Origin: Photobacterium piscicola
GTDB lineage: Bacteria > Pseudomonadota > Gammaproteobacteria > Enterobacterales > Vibrionaceae
Direction of reading: 5' to 3'
Length of the DNA: 64,000 nucleotides
NCBI RefSeq assembly: GCF_900166965.1
Contig: NZ_FUZI01000005.1
Location: 116,271-180,270 of the forward strand
The notes beneath the pieces were generated by a model. It worked only from the letters and a program-made list of their open reading frames with translations, did not search any database and was not told where the DNA came from. This document shows positions 27,073-38,365 of this stretch, one piece after another. Within the stretch, counting starts at the first letter, position 1, and the number at the start of each line of letters is the position of its first letter. The position numbers and the translations under genes were made by a program.

Positions 27073-29670
27073 TTAAACCGGTTGCTGAATAATGACTTCA
27101 TCAGCTTTGTTAGTGTAATCCGCCATGCGATCAAAATTGAGATAACGGTAAGTATCAGCCGCTGTTGCATCAATCTGTTTAGCATAAGTTAGGTATTCAT
27201 CCATAGTTGGAATACGACCTAAAATAGCCCCGACCGCGGCTAACTCAGCCGAAGATAAATACACATTGGCACCATTACCTAAACGGTTAGGGAAGTTACG
27301 GGTCGAGGTCGACATTACCGTAGCTTTATCTTTCACTCGTGCTTGGTTACCCATACACAATGAACATCCCGGTGTTTCAATACGTACTCCAGCACGACCA
27401 AAAATACCGTAATAACCTTCTTCGGTAAGCTGGTCTTTATCCATCTTAGTTGGTGGTGCCACCCATAAGCGCGTATCTAGTTGGCCACCAAATTTCTCAA
27501 GTAACTTACCTGCCGCACGGAAATGACCAATGTTAGTCATACATGAGCCGATAAATACTTCATCAATCGCGGTTCCCGCCACCTCAGACAATAAACGCGC
27601 ATCATCAGGATCATTCGGCGCACACAGAATTGGCTCTTTAATGTCTGCCAGATCAATCTCGATCACATGCGCATATTCAGCATCTTTATCTGCGGTCATT
27701 AACTCAGGATTGGCTAACCATGCTTGCATCGCAGTAATTCGGCGCTCAATGGTACGACGATCACCATAGCCTTCAGCGATCATCCACTTCAGCATTACAA
27801 TATTTGAGTTTAAATATTCAGTGATCGATTCTGGCGACAATTTAACGGTACAGCCTGCAGCACTTCGCTCTGCCGATGCATCAGAAAGTTCAAACGCTTG
27901 CTCAACCGATAAATGCTCAACCCCTTCAATCTCAAGTACACGACCTGAGAATTCATTGATCTTACCCGATTTTTCAACCGTTAATAGCCCTTGCTGAATA
28001 GCAAAATAAGGAATCGCATGAACCAGATCTCGCAGGGTAATCCCCGCTTGCATCTCACCTTTAAAACGCACCAAAATAGATTCCGGCATATCAAGCGGCA
28101 TCACGCCCGTTGCCGCAGCAAATGCCACTAAACCAGAACCCGCAGGGAATGAAATACCTAATGGGAAACGGGTATGTGAATCGCCCCCCGTACCAACAGT
28201 ATCTGGCAATAACATGCGGTTAAGCCATGAGTGAATAACACCATCTTTAGGACGTAATGCCACTCCACCACGATTCATAATAAAATCAGGCAATGTATGG
28301 TGCGTATTAACATCAATCGGTTTTGGATAAGCAGAAGTATGACAGAAAGACTGCATGGTTAAATCGGCAGAAAAACCTAAACAGGCTAAGTCTTTCAGTT
28401 CATCACGCGTCATGGGGCCGGTGGTATCTTGCGAACCAACGGTGGTCATCTTAGGCTCACAATAGGTGCCAGGACGAACCCCTTCAACACCACACGCTTT
28501 ACCGACCATCTTCTGCGCTAGAGTATAACCTTTACCGTTATCTTTAACGGCCACAGGACGACGGAACACATCAGATGCAGCCAAGCCTAACGCTTGACGA
28601 GCACGATCGGTTAGGCCACGACCAATGATCAATGGAATTCGCCCACCCGCACGCACTTCATCAATCAAGACCTCGGTTTTTAGTTTAAAGGTTGAGACCA
28701 ATTCATCGTTATCATGACGACGCACTTCACCTTTAAACGGATAAACGTCAATCACATCGCCCATAGCAAGTTTTGTTACATCAACTTCAATCGGCAGTGC
28801 ACCAGCATCTTCCATAGTATTAAAGAAGATCGGCGCGATCTTACCACCAAGCACGTAGCCACCAGCACGCTTATTAGGTACGTAAGGAATATCATCCCCC
28901 ATAAACCATAGCACTGAGTTAGTTGCTGATTTTCGTGATGATCCGGTTCCCACTACATCACCAACATACACTAATTGATGACCTTGTTGTTTAAGGGCCT
29001 CAATTTGCGTAATCGGACCAATCACTCCCGCTTGATCGGGTGTGATCCCTTCACGCTCAATTTTTAGCATCGCTAATGCATGTAACGGAATATCCGGTCG
29101 TGACCACGCATCAGGCGCAGGAGATAAGTCATCAGTATTGGTTTCACCACTGACTTTAAATACGGTAAGAGTGATTTTTTCAGCAAGAGCAGGCTTAGAT
29201 AAGAACCACTCGGCATCAGCCCATGATTGCATCACTTGCTTGGCAAAAGTATTGCCCGCTTTGGCTTTTTGCTCAACATCATAGAATGAGTCAAACATCA
29301 GTAAAGTATGAGATAGCGCACTAACAGCGATAGGGGCAAGCTCAGTATCATCAAGTAATGACACTAGTGGTTCGATATTGTAACCACCTTGCATGGTCCC
29401 TAATAACTGCGCGGCCTTGGTTTTGTCAACTAATGGCGATTGTGCTTCACCAGTAGTGATTGCAGCCAGAAAACCCGCTTTTACATAAGCAGCTTCGTCC
29501 ACACCCGGTGGAATACGGTTTTCTAATAAATCCAGTAGTGCCGCTTCCTCACCTTGCGGCGGGGTTTTTAATAGCTCAATCAGAGCGGCAACCTGTTCAG
29601 CATTAAGAGGTTGAGCAACAACCCCCTCTGCCGCACGCTCTTCGACGTGTTTACGGTAGGCTTCAAGCAC
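27073..29670 (-). CDS. acnB: Aconitate hydratase B
   Basis: TCA-cycle isomerisation of citrate to isocitrate with a [4Fe-4S] cluster. It has 865 residues, the same length as E. coli AcnB. An N-terminal HEAT-like domain is followed by the swivel domain and the catalytic parts. Cluster cysteines are visible in [10 protein letters not shown] and in [12 protein letters not shown]. Other family segments are [12 protein letters not shown] and [11 protein letters not shown]. The start at 29670 ([17 protein letters not shown]) matches E. coli. In E. coli acnB follows lpd; here a chemoreceptor gene intervenes. Confidence 0.97.
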   Translation of the reverse strand: MLEAYRKHVEERAAEGVVAQPLNAEQVAALIELLKTPPQGEEAALLDLLENRIPPGVDEAAYVKAGFLAAITTGEAQSPLVDKTKAAQLLGTMQGGYNIEPLVSLLDDTELAPIAVSALSHTLLMFDSFYDVEQKAKAGNTFAKQVMQSWADAEWFLSKPALAEKITLTVFKVSGETNTDDLSPAPDAWSRPDIPLHALAMLKIEREGITPDQAGVIGPITQIEALKQQGHQLVYVGDVVGTGSSRKSATNSVLWFMGDDIPYVPNKRAGGYVLGGKIAPIFFNTMEDAGALPIEVDVTKLAMGDVIDVYPFKGEVRRHDNDELVSTFKLKTEVLIDEVRAGGRIPLIIGRGLTDRARQALGLAASDVFRRPVAVKDNGKGYTLAQKMVGKACGVEGVRPGTYCEPKMTTVGSQDTTGPMTRDELKDLACLGFSADLTMQSFCHTSAYPKPIDVNTHHTLPDFIMNRGGVALRPKDGVIHSWLNRMLLPDTVGTGGDSHTRFPLGISFPAGSGLVAFAAATGVMPLDMPESILVRFKGEMQAGITLRDLVHAIPYFAIQQGLLTVEKSGKINEFSGRVLEIEGVEHLSVEQAFELSDASAERSAAGCTVKLSPESITEYLNSNIVMLKWMIAEGYGDRRTIERRITAMQAWLANPELMTADKDAEYAHVIEIDLADIKEPILCAPNDPDDARLLSEVAGTAIDEVFIGSCMTNIGHFRAAGKLLEKFGGQLDTRLWVAPPTKMDKDQLTEEGYYGIFGRAGVRIETPGCSLCMGNQARVKDKATVMSTSTRNFPNRLGNGANVYLSSAELAAVGAILGRIPTMDEYLTYAKQIDATAADTYRYLNFDRMADYTNKADEVIIQQPV

Positions 29671-29892
29671 GACATATTCCTCTTATATTGGCTCGACGAT
29701 AACGCCGAACATCCTTGGAAGTTAAATGATCTCTCACTGATCAGTCATTGCGATTTAATCTATACCTGACATCTTAACGGCTAATTAGAGATCAAAACTG
29801 TTAAATACCATAGCATTTTTAACCTAAAATTAAAATAAGTCGATGTTTTACAACATTCACAGTTTTAATAAATATCGCCTCAGTCACCGCTA

Positions 29893-29940
29893 AATATTGA
29901 TAACCCTGCCACTAAATCTCATGTGACAAGTATCAATATT
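29893..29940. repeat. Inverted repeat in the acnB / chemoreceptor gap
   Basis: The arms AATATTGATA (29893-29902) and TATCAATATT (29931-29940) are exact reverse complements around a 28-nt loop. The 426-bp gap 29671-30096 otherwise holds only AT-rich promoter-like DNA and the sigma28-like promoter. No small gene was seen. Confidence 0.5.
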
Positions 29941-29985
29941 GCTCACTAAAGTTAGCGCTAGCTCATATTGCGCGCCATAAATCAC

Positions 29986-30013
29986 TAAAGTTTTTTCATA
30001 AATACGCCGATAC
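29986..30013 (+). promoter_or_regulatory. Sigma28 (FliA)-type promoter of the chemoreceptor gene
   Basis: TAAAGTTT and GCCGATAC are separated by 12 nt, against the consensus TAAAGTTT-N11-GCCGATAA. It lies 84 nt upstream of the chemoreceptor ATG, which places this gene in the flagellar/chemotaxis regulon. Confidence 0.68.
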
Positions 30014-30096
30014 ATAAGCCTGTATTTTCATTTCACCGACCATCATGACGTAACCACGTATGGTCTGTTCATTTGCTCATAAATATAAGCCGTCTT

Positions 30097-32016
30097 ATGA
30101 ATTACAAACATTTAAGCATCAAATCAAAACTGATCATCGCCATCACCATGGCGGTACTCGCTTCAACGACCTTAGTCAGTGTCCTTAGTCAAAGCCAAGT
30201 TCGCGCAGCCATTACCACTCGAATCTTAGACTTAGAATTGCCCTCGATCTTGTTGCAAATTCGTAATAATGTCGAAAAAGAAGTCACTCAGTTACAATCA
30301 GCCGCAGAGCAACTTGCCAATAACAGCTACGTTATCGACAGTGTGTTAGCCACCAAAGCCCCGCAAGATAAAACCCGTTTAGTCAAAGAATTACGTAATA
30401 TTCAGAATCAATACCAGTTATTAGATGTCTCTATTGCTAACCGTCACAACGGCGATTACTGGAACCAAAATGGTTTTTTACGCCAACTGACCCCTCAACA
30501 AGATCAATGGTTTTTTGACGCTATTCAAGCGAACCACACTCGCAGCCTCAGTATCTTTAGAGAAAAAACTGGTGAGGTAAAACTGTTTGTTAACTATCAG
30601 CAACCACAGGGTGATACTTTAGCGGGGCTCTCTAAATCTCTTGATGATATGGCAAGTTTTATTAGCCAATTTAAAATTGAACAAACCGGATTTGTCTATT
30701 TAGTCGATAGTAAAGGCACCATTAAAATCCATCGTGATAACGACAAAATGCTAGGTCACAATTCAATTACGACCTTATTTGATTCAACCGTGGCCACCAC
30801 CTTATTAAATAAACAAAGTTTTAGTGTGATAGAAACAAAGAGTAATAATGAAGATGTCTTTTTAGCAGCGAGCTACATTCCCGCCATGGATTGGTATGTG
30901 ATTGGCGAACTTCCAAAAAAAGAAGCCTTTGCTGCCCTCACGACTATTCGTAATCAAGTTATTTTATTTACCGCCATTATTGCTGCAATCTTTATTGTTA
31001 TCGCTATTTTTCTCGCCAGCAGTATTACTCGCCCAATTAAAAACCTAGCATTAATGTTTAAGAATCTTGGTGAAGGCGATGGTGATTTACGCCACCGTTT
31101 AAACGTTGAAGCTAATGATGAAATTGGACAATTATCATCAGGATTTAATGGCTTTATTGGTAAGATCCACCATTCAGTGATTGACGTTGCAGAAACGGGG
31201 AACGCCCTTCGTCAAGCGGCAGAATCAGTGGCATCTCAAGCTCAATTAACCCTTGATAATAGCCATAGCCAACGCGATAGAACCTTATTGGTTGTAACTG
31301 CAATCAATGAAATGGGAGCAACGGTTAATGAAATTGCCAGTAATGCCGCCCTCGCCGCCGAATCGACTCAACAAGCCGAACAACAAACCCATGATGGTCA
31401 GCAAGTGGTGAGTGAAGCCCGCAATACCATTAATCAACTGTCATCCGATATCGGTCAGGTTAGTGATGTGATTGATTCATTGGCTAATAACACTCAATCT
31501 ATTGGCAGTATTTTAGATGTGATTCGAGGAATTTCAGAACAAACAAATCTGTTGGCATTAAATGCTGCCATTGAAGCGGCACGAGCGGGAGAACAAGGAC
31601 GCGGGTTTGCCGTGGTTGCCGATGAAGTTCGCAATCTTGCTAGTCGAACGGCAACTTCGACAGATGAAATTCAAACGATGATTAACCGCTTACAACAAGA
31701 AGCATCAAATGCCGTTAGTGCAATAGAGCAAAGTCGTCAGCTATCAGACAATGGCGTCTCAGCATCTGATCAAGCCTCTACCGCTTTAATTTCCATTGCG
31801 GATCGTATTAGCTTAATTGCCGATATGAATACTCAGGTCGCAACGGCAACCGAAGAGCAATCAATTGTGGTGCGCGACATTAATTGCAATATTGAAGAGA
31901 TCAATGAAACCACTCAGTTAACCGCAGAAACAGCAGAGCAACTGGCAGATTCTAGCCAATCATTGCGCCAACTTTCACAGCGTTTGGATGATATGGTCGG
32001 CACTTTTAAATTGTAA
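30097..32016 (+). CDS. Methyl-accepting chemotaxis protein, dCache-type sensor
   Basis: A 639-residue chemoreceptor. A first membrane segment (residues about 12-32) is followed by a long periplasmic double-Cache-like domain (about 35-285, with [18 protein letters not shown] and [17 protein letters not shown]), a second membrane segment (about 290-315), HAMP, and the cytoplasmic signalling hairpin. The tip sequence [20 protein letters not shown] and [18 protein letters not shown] is diagnostic. No C-terminal pentapeptide for CheR/CheB is seen. The ATG at 30097 is preferred to the TTG at 30073. The ligand is unknown; dCache domains often bind amino acids or organic acids. Confidence 0.92.
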   Translation: MNYKHLSIKSKLIIAITMAVLASTTLVSVLSQSQVRAAITTRILDLELPSILLQIRNNVEKEVTQLQSAAEQLANNSYVIDSVLATKAPQDKTRLVKELRNIQNQYQLLDVSIANRHNGDYWNQNGFLRQLTPQQDQWFFDAIQANHTRSLSIFREKTGEVKLFVNYQQPQGDTLAGLSKSLDDMASFISQFKIEQTGFVYLVDSKGTIKIHRDNDKMLGHNSITTLFDSTVATTLLNKQSFSVIETKSNNEDVFLAASYIPAMDWYVIGELPKKEAFAALTTIRNQVILFTAIIAAIFIVIAIFLASSITRPIKNLALMFKNLGEGDGDLRHRLNVEANDEIGQLSSGFNGFIGKIHHSVIDVAETGNALRQAAESVASQAQLTLDNSHSQRDRTLLVVTAINEMGATVNEIASNAALAAESTQQAEQQTHDGQQVVSEARNTINQLSSDIGQVSDVIDSLANNTQSIGSILDVIRGISEQTNLLALNAAIEAARAGEQGRGFAVVADEVRNLASRTATSTDEIQTMINRLQQEASNAVSAIEQSRQLSDNGVSASDQASTALISIADRISLIADMNTQVATATEEQSIVVRDINCNIEEINETTQLTAETAEQLADSSQSLRQLSQRLDDMVGTFKL

Positions 32017-32060
32017 TTATCAACCTTAAATCGCTATCGGTTTACAAAACTATAGCTAAC

Positions 32061-32087
32061 AAAAAAGCGCCCTTAGGCGCTTTTTTA
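32061..32087. terminator. Bidirectional terminator chemoreceptor / lpd
   Basis: AAAAAAGCGCC and GGCGCTTTTTT flank a CTTA loop. The sequence is T-rich on both strands and lies between convergent genes. Confidence 0.92.
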
Positions 32088-32109
32088 TTTACAAAGCATT
32101 AAGCAAGAA

Positions 32110-33540
32110 TTACTTGTTACGCTTTACTGCTTTTGCATTTGGCAGGTCAGTGATTGAACCTTCAAATACTTCTGCTGCAAGACCAATTGATTCATGCAAT
32201 GTTGGGTGAGCGTGAATTGTTAATGCGATATCTTCCGCATCACAACCCATCTCGATCGCTAGACCGATTTCACCTAATAATTCACCACCGTTAGTACCTA
32301 CGATAGCACCACCGATAACGCGGTGAGTGTCTTTATCGAAGATCATCTTAGTCATACCATCAGCACAATCAGATGCGATAGCACGGCCAGATGCAGCCCA
32401 TGGGAATGTAGCAACTTCGTAGTTAATGCCTTCAGCTTTCGCTTCTTTCTCAGTCTTACCTACCCACGCCACTTCTGGCTCAGTGTAGGCAATTGAAGGA
32501 ATAACTTTAGGATCGAAGTAGTGCTTCTTACCTGAAATAACTTCAGCCGCTACGTGACCTTCATGCACACCTTTGTGAGCAAGCATTGGTTGGCCAACAA
32601 CGTCACCAATCGCATGAATGTGAGCAACGTTAGTACGCATTTGCTTATCAACGTGAATAAAGCCACGCTCATCAACATTGATACCCGCTTTCTCAGCATC
32701 GATTAGCTGACCATTTGGTACACGACCGATAGCAACAAGTACTGCATCATAACGTGTAGGTTCCGCAGGCGCTTTCTTACCTTCCATTGAAACGTAGATA
32801 CCGTCTTCTTTCGCTTCAACTGCTGTCACTTTCGTTTCAAGCATTAGGTTGAATTTCTTCGCAATACGCTTAGTGAAGACTTTAATGATATCTTTATCAG
32901 CTGCTGGAATAACTTGATCGAACATCTCAACAACGTCGACATCAGAACCTAGCGCGTGGTAAACCGTACCCATTTCAAGACCAATGATACCGCCGCCCAT
33001 AATCAGTAACTTTTGAGGTACTTCTTTAAGCTCTAGCGCATCTGTTGAATCCCAAATACGTGGGTCTTCATGTGGAATGAAAGGCAGTTTAATTGGGCGT
33101 GAACCCGCAGCGATAATTGCATTGTCAAAAGTAACAGTCGTTTGACCATCAGCACCTTCAACAACGATTGAATTAGGGCCAGTAAATTTACCGTAACCGT
33201 TAACCACGTTAACTTTACGCATCTTAGCCATACCGCCAAGACCGCCAGTAAGTTGGGTAATTACTTTATCTTTCCATAAGCGGATTTTATTAATATCGGT
33301 TTGTGGCTCACCGAAAATCACGCCATGTTCAGCCATCGCTTTTGCTTCTTCGATAACTTTCGCTACGTGAAGCAGAGCTTTTGATGGAATACAACCGACG
33401 TTAAGACATACGCCGCCAAGAGTATTAAATTTTTCGATTAGAACCGTATCTAGACCTAAGTCTGCACAACGGAATGCCGCAGAATAACCAGCAGGGCCTG
33501 AACCCAACACCACTACCTGGGCTTTAATTTCTTTGCTCAT
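32110..33540 (-). CDS. lpd: Dihydrolipoyl dehydrogenase (E3)
   Basis: FAD enzyme that reoxidises lipoamide in the pyruvate and 2-oxoglutarate dehydrogenase complexes, making NADH. It has 476 residues from the second ATG (33540). That start sits better than 33543 behind the GAGG ribosome site. Visible are the FAD-binding LGSGPAGYSAAF, the redox pair GGVCLNVGCIPSKALLH, the NAD-binding GGGIIGLEMG, and the catalytic HAHPTLHES. A 193-bp gap with a hairpin separates it from aceF. Confidence 0.97.
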   Translation of the reverse strand: MSKEIKAQVVVLGSGPAGYSAAFRCADLGLDTVLIEKFNTLGGVCLNVGCIPSKALLHVAKVIEEAKAMAEHGVIFGEPQTDINKIRLWKDKVITQLTGGLGGMAKMRKVNVVNGYGKFTGPNSIVVEGADGQTTVTFDNAIIAAGSRPIKLPFIPHEDPRIWDSTDALELKEVPQKLLIMGGGIIGLEMGTVYHALGSDVDVVEMFDQVIPAADKDIIKVFTKRIAKKFNLMLETKVTAVEAKEDGIYVSMEGKKAPAEPTRYDAVLVAIGRVPNGQLIDAEKAGINVDERGFIHVDKQMRTNVAHIHAIGDVVGQPMLAHKGVHEGHVAAEVISGKKHYFDPKVIPSIAYTEPEVAWVGKTEKEAKAEGINYEVATFPWAASGRAIASDCADGMTKMIFDKDTHRVIGGAIVGTNGGELLGEIGLAIEMGCDAEDIALTIHAHPTLHESIGLAAEVFEGSITDLPNAKAVKRNK

Positions 33541-33693
33541 CATGACCTCGTTGTAAGTCTTTTATCCCTAACAGGCTATCAGCTACGCTGTACTTTTTAA
33601 TGCTAAATTCACCGTCAAATTGAGTAACAAGTTTACAGACCTGTTAACAACATGAAAAATAAATTACTGCAGCCTGTGAGCTAAACAACAATT

Positions 33694-33718
33694 CCATGCC
33701 TACTTAAGGTAGGCATGG
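33694..33718 (-). other. Hairpin between aceF and lpd
   Basis: A perfect 10-bp stem (CCATGCCTAC / GTAGGCATGG) has a 5-nt loop and lies just downstream of aceF on the minus strand. The following sequence is only mildly T-rich. It may stabilise the aceEF mRNA end or act as a weak terminator that lets lpd be made separately. Confidence 0.65.
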
Positions 33719-33736
33719 CGTTGTGGATGTGAAACC

Positions 33737-35608
33737 TTATAGTACCAAACGACGGATGTCAGATAGACAACCATTTAAGTAAGTAATGAAACGTGCACCT
33801 TCAGCACCATCAATCACACGGTGATCGTATGATAGTGATAATGGCAGTTGTAGACGCGGTTCAAACTCTTTACCGTTCCATACTGGCTTCATTTCAGACT
33901 TAGATACACCAAGGATACCTACTTCTGGCGCATTCACGATTGGTGTGAACGCAGTACCACCTAAGCCACCTAGGCTTGAGATAGTGAAACAGCCACCTTG
34001 CATATCTGATGCAGTTAGCTTACCAGCACGTGCTTTCTTAGAGATAGTCATTAGCTCTTCAGATAGCTCGTAAATACCTTTCTTGTTCACGTCTTTAAAT
34101 ACAGGAACAACCAAGCCATTCGGTGTATCTACCGCGATGCCGATGTTGATGTATTTCTTCAAAATCAAGCTCTCGCCATCATCTGATAGTGAAGAGTTGA
34201 ATGAAGGGAACGCTTCCAGTGCTTTCGCTGCCGCTTTAAGAATGAACACTAGTGGCGTGATCTTCATGCCAGAGTCTTTCTTCGCTTCGATAGCGTTTTG
34301 GTCTTTACGGAATGCTTCAAGCTCAGTGATATCTGCATTATCCCACTGTGTAACGTGTGGAATCATTACCCAGTTACGGTGCAGGTTCGCGCCAGAAATC
34401 TTCTTAATGCGAGACAGCGGCTTAACTTCAGTGTCACCAAACTTGCTGAAGTCAATCTTCGGCCAAGGTAGTAGACCTAGAGCTGCGCCATCGCCTTTAC
34501 CTGAAGCCGATGCTGCAGCACCAGATTCAAGACGCTTAAGTGCATCTTTAACGAAGCTTTGAACGTCTTCTTTCAGAACGCGGTTCTTACGGCCTGTACC
34601 TTTTACTTTCGCAAGGTTAACGCCAAACTCACGTGCTAGACGACGAACAACAGGTGATGCATGTGCATAATCGTTGTTTTCTTCAAAATCGCCCGTTGTT
34701 GCAGCAGCTGGAGCTGATGCAACAGGTGCCGCTGTAGGCGCAGGTGCTGCCGCTTGAACAGGAGCCGCCGCAACTGCAACCGGTGCTGCGCCAGCAACTT
34801 CAAAGATCATGATTAGCGAGCCAGTAGAAACCTTGTCGCCAGCAGCGATTTTGATTTCTTTGATAGTACCTGCAAACGGTGCTGGTACTTCCATTGATGC
34901 TTTGTCGCCTTCAACAGTAATTAGAGATTGCTCTTCTTCTACTGTATCGCCAACCGCAACCATGATTTCAGTGACTTCAACTTCATCACCGCCGATATCA
35001 GGCACATGAACTTCTTTTGCTGCTGCAACAGCAGGTGCCGCCGCTACAGGTGCTGCTGCTTGAGCAGGAGCCGCTACTGGCGCTGAACCAGCAACTTCAA
35101 AAATCATCACTAGTGAGCCAGTTGAAACTTTATCACCTGTTGCGATTTTAATTTCTTTTAGTACACCAGCGAACGGTGCAGGTACTTCCATTGATGCTTT
35201 ATCGCCTTCAACGGTAAGTAGTGATTGCTCTTCTTCGATGCTGTCGCCGATAGCAACCATGATTTCAGTGACTTCAACTTCATCACCGCCGATATCAGGC
35301 ACATGTACTTCTTTAAGCTCAGCGGCTGCCGCTGCCACAGGTGCTGCTTCTGCTACAGGAGCTGCTACCGCTGCGCCTTCAGCTTCAAAGATCATGATCA
35401 ATGAACCAGTAGAGACTGAATCACCCACCGCGATTTTAATTTCTTTTACGATACCCGCTTGAGAAGCAGGCACTTCCATTGATGCTTTATCGCCTTCAAC
35501 AGTGATCAGTGATTGTTCTTCTTCAACCTTGTCGCCAACGCTAACAAGAATCTCAGTTACTTCAACCTCATCCGCACCGATATCAGGTACATTAATTTCG
35601 ATTGCCAT
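33737..35608 (-). CDS. aceF: Dihydrolipoyllysine acetyltransferase (E2 of pyruvate dehydrogenase)
   Basis: Core of the pyruvate dehydrogenase complex. Its 623 residues contain three lipoyl domains with [11 protein letters not shown] and lipoyl lysines at about 41, 137 and 236, joined by alanine/proline-rich linkers. A peripheral-subunit-binding domain ([16 protein letters not shown]) and the C-terminal catalytic domain with [15 protein letters not shown] follow. Domains two and three are almost identical in sequence, also at DNA level. The ATG is 12 bp after the aceE stop. Confidence 0.97.
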   Translation of the reverse strand: MAIEINVPDIGADEVEVTEILVSVGDKVEEEQSLITVEGDKASMEVPASQAGIVKEIKIAVGDSVSTGSLIMIFEAEGAAVAAPVAEAAPVAAAAAELKEVHVPDIGGDEVEVTEIMVAIGDSIEEEQSLLTVEGDKASMEVPAPFAGVLKEIKIATGDKVSTGSLVMIFEVAGSAPVAAPAQAAAPVAAAPAVAAAKEVHVPDIGGDEVEVTEIMVAVGDTVEEEQSLITVEGDKASMEVPAPFAGTIKEIKIAAGDKVSTGSLIMIFEVAGAAPVAVAAAPVQAAAPAPTAAPVASAPAAATTGDFEENNDYAHASPVVRRLAREFGVNLAKVKGTGRKNRVLKEDVQSFVKDALKRLESGAAASASGKGDGAALGLLPWPKIDFSKFGDTEVKPLSRIKKISGANLHRNWVMIPHVTQWDNADITELEAFRKDQNAIEAKKDSGMKITPLVFILKAAAKALEAFPSFNSSLSDDGESLILKKYINIGIAVDTPNGLVVPVFKDVNKKGIYELSEELMTISKKARAGKLTASDMQGGCFTISSLGGLGGTAFTPIVNAPEVGILGVSKSEMKPVWNGKEFEPRLQLPLSLSYDHRVIDGAEGARFITYLNGCLSDIRRLVL

Positions 35609-35620
35609 TATATTTGCCTC

Positions 35621-38284
35621 TTACGCGTATAGCGGGTTGATCTTGTCTGCATCAATGTTGAATTTAGCAATTGCATCTGCAACAACAGAATTCTCAATGT
35701 CACCACGTTTTGCCAATTCAGAAAGTGCAGCAACAACAACGTAGCCTGCATTAACTTCAAAGTGACGACGTAGGTTAGCGCGGCTGTCTGAACGACCGAA
35801 GCCATCAGTACCCAGAACTTTAAATGACTCAGAAGGCATGAACGCGCGAACTTGTTCTGCGTAGTTCTTCATGTAGTCAGTCGCAGCGATTGCAGGCTCA
35901 GAACCCATAACCGTTGTGATGTAAGGTACTTTCTGCTCCGCTTGTGGGTGCAGCATGTTATAACGCTCTACATCTTGACCGTCACGGGTTAATTCGTTGA
36001 ATGATGTTACTGAGTAAACATCAGATGCAACGCCGTAATCATCACTTAGAATTTGAGCCGCAGCGCGCACTTCATTCATGATAGTACCTGAGCTCATTAG
36101 CTGAACTTTGTTGCTACCAGCATAAGATTCTAACTTGTAGATACCCTTACGAATGCCTTCTTCAGCGCCTTCAGGCATGCCAGGCATTGCGTAGTTCTCA
36201 TTCATTACTGTTAGGTAGTAATAAATGTTCTCTTGGCTCTCACCATACATGCGACGAATACCGTCTTGCATGATAACCGCTAGCTCGTAAGCAAACGTTG
36301 GATCGTAAGAGATACAGTTTGGCACTGTGTTAGCCATGATGTGTGAGTGGCCATCTTCGTGCTGTAGACCTTCACCGTTCAGGGTAGTACGACCGGCAGT
36401 AGCACCTAATAGGAAGCCACGAGCTTGTTGGTCACCAGCCATCCACGCCATGTCGCCAACGCGTTGGAAGCCAAACATTGAGTAGTAAATGTAGAACGGA
36501 ATCATTGGTAGGTTGTTAGTGCTGTATGATGTTGCAGCAGCAACCCAAGATGCCATTGAACCTAATTCGTTGATACCTTCTTGCAGTACCTGACCTGAGT
36601 TTGCTTCTTTGTAGTAAGAAACAACGCCACGGTCTTCTGGAGTGTAAGTTTGACCCGCAGGGTTGTAGATACCCACTTGACGGAACAGACCTTCCATACC
36701 AAATGTACGCGCTTCATCACAGATGATAGGCACGATGTTCTTACCGATATTCTTATCTTTCAATAGAATATTAAGCGTACGAACGTAAGCCATTGTGGTA
36801 GAGATTTCACGCTTTTGCTCAACCAGCAATGGTGCAAACTCTTCTAGCTCAGGTACTTTAAATTCTTGAGTGAACTTAGGGCTACGCTTAGGTGTGTAAC
36901 CTAATAGTGCTTCACGACGAGCGTGTAGGTAGTTGTACTCTGCAGAGCCTTGTTCAAGCTCTAGGTAAGGCAATGATTTAATTGCTTCATCAGAGATAAG
37001 ATCTTGTAGACCTAAACGATCACGTAGGTATTGAACATGAGTCATGTCCATTTTCTTCACGCCGTGAGCGATGTTCTTACCTTCTGCTGCTTCACCCATG
37101 CCGTAACCTTTAACAGTTTTAGCAAGAATAACAGTCGGCTTACCTTGAGTATCTTTTGCATTGGTAAATGCAGCAAATAGCTTAGATGAATCGTGACCAC
37201 CACGTTTCAGTTCAAAGATTTGCTCATCTGTCATGTCAGCAACCAGTGCCGCAGTCTCAGGGTATTTACCAAAGAAGTGCTCACGTACATAAGCGCCATC
37301 TTTAGATTTAAATGTCTGGTAGTCACCATCGATAGTTTCGTTCATTAACTGAAGTAACTTACCAGTAGTGTCTTTTGCTAGTAGTGAATCCCAGTTGTTA
37401 CCCCAGATCACTTTAACCACATTCCAGCCAGCACCTTTAAATAGGCCTTCTAGCTCTTGAATGATCTTACCGTTACCCATAACCGGACCATCTAGGCGCT
37501 GTAGGTTACAGTTGATAAGGAAACATAGGTTATCTAGCTTCTCACGCGCAGCGAAAGAAATCGCACCACGTGATTCTGGCTCATCCATCTCGCCGTCACC
37601 TAGGAACGCGTAAACACGTTGCGCTGAAGTGTCTTTAAGACCACGGCCTTCTAAATATTTAAGGAAACGCGCTTGGTAGATCGCAGAGATAGGACCTAGA
37701 CCCATAGATACCGTTGGGAACTGCCAGAATTCAGGCATTAACTTAGGGTGTGGGTATGAAGGAATACCTTTGCCATCAACTTCTTGACGGAAGTTATCAA
37801 GCTGATCTGCTGTTAAACGGCCTTCAACGAAAGCACGAGAGTAGATTCCTGGAGAGATGTGACCTTGGTAATAAACCAAATCGCCGCCATCCACGTCATT
37901 AGGTGCGCGGAAGAAGTGGTTAAAACATACTTCATAGAAAGCCGAAGCAGACTGGTAAGACGCCATGTGGCCGCCTAGGTCTAAATCTTTCTTTGAAGCA
38001 CGCAATACGATCATGATCGCGTTCCAGCGAATGATAGAACGGATACGACGCTCTAGCGTAGTATCACCTGGGTACGCAGGTTCTTGCGCCGCAGGAATCG
38101 TATTAATGTAATTAGTGTTGATGCCTGTTGCCATATCAACACCATCTAAACGTGCTTTATCCAATACTTGCTCTAGTAAGTACTGTGCGCGTTCAACACC
38201 TTCTTCACGGACTACTGATTCAAGGGCTTCTAACCAATCTTGAGTTTCCAGTGCATCCACGTCACTCTTCATGACTTCAGACAT
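35621..38284 (-). CDS. aceE: Pyruvate dehydrogenase E1 component
   Basis: Thiamine-diphosphate-dependent decarboxylase of the homodimeric type. It has 887 residues, exactly the length in E. coli. It shows LGDGEMDEPESRGA and the surrounding ThDP/Mg-binding sequence (NLCFLINCNLQRLDGPV), GHDSSKLFAAF, and the C-terminal GTDGFGRSDSRANLRRHFEV. The ATG at 38284 (MSEVMKSDVD) has AAAGGA 8 nt upstream; a TTG extension to 38314 is rejected. pdhR lies upstream with an 81-bp gap. Confidence 0.97.
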   Translation of the reverse strand: MSEVMKSDVDALETQDWLEALESVVREEGVERAQYLLEQVLDKARLDGVDMATGINTNYINTIPAAQEPAYPGDTTLERRIRSIIRWNAIMIVLRASKKDLDLGGHMASYQSASAFYEVCFNHFFRAPNDVDGGDLVYYQGHISPGIYSRAFVEGRLTADQLDNFRQEVDGKGIPSYPHPKLMPEFWQFPTVSMGLGPISAIYQARFLKYLEGRGLKDTSAQRVYAFLGDGEMDEPESRGAISFAAREKLDNLCFLINCNLQRLDGPVMGNGKIIQELEGLFKGAGWNVVKVIWGNNWDSLLAKDTTGKLLQLMNETIDGDYQTFKSKDGAYVREHFFGKYPETAALVADMTDEQIFELKRGGHDSSKLFAAFTNAKDTQGKPTVILAKTVKGYGMGEAAEGKNIAHGVKKMDMTHVQYLRDRLGLQDLISDEAIKSLPYLELEQGSAEYNYLHARREALLGYTPKRSPKFTQEFKVPELEEFAPLLVEQKREISTTMAYVRTLNILLKDKNIGKNIVPIICDEARTFGMEGLFRQVGIYNPAGQTYTPEDRGVVSYYKEANSGQVLQEGINELGSMASWVAAATSYSTNNLPMIPFYIYYSMFGFQRVGDMAWMAGDQQARGFLLGATAGRTTLNGEGLQHEDGHSHIMANTVPNCISYDPTFAYELAVIMQDGIRRMYGESQENIYYYLTVMNENYAMPGMPEGAEEGIRKGIYKLESYAGSNKVQLMSSGTIMNEVRAAAQILSDDYGVASDVYSVTSFNELTRDGQDVERYNMLHPQAEQKVPYITTVMGSEPAIAATDYMKNYAEQVRAFMPSESFKVLGTDGFGRSDSRANLRRHFEVNAGYVVVAALSELAKRGDIENSVVADAIAKFNIDADKINPLYA

Positions 38285-38365
38285 GCGATCTATCCTTTCG
38301 TTATAATCAATCAACTAAACTAACAATGTCGCGACTTGCAAATGGCCTTTGGCTGATAAAGAACC

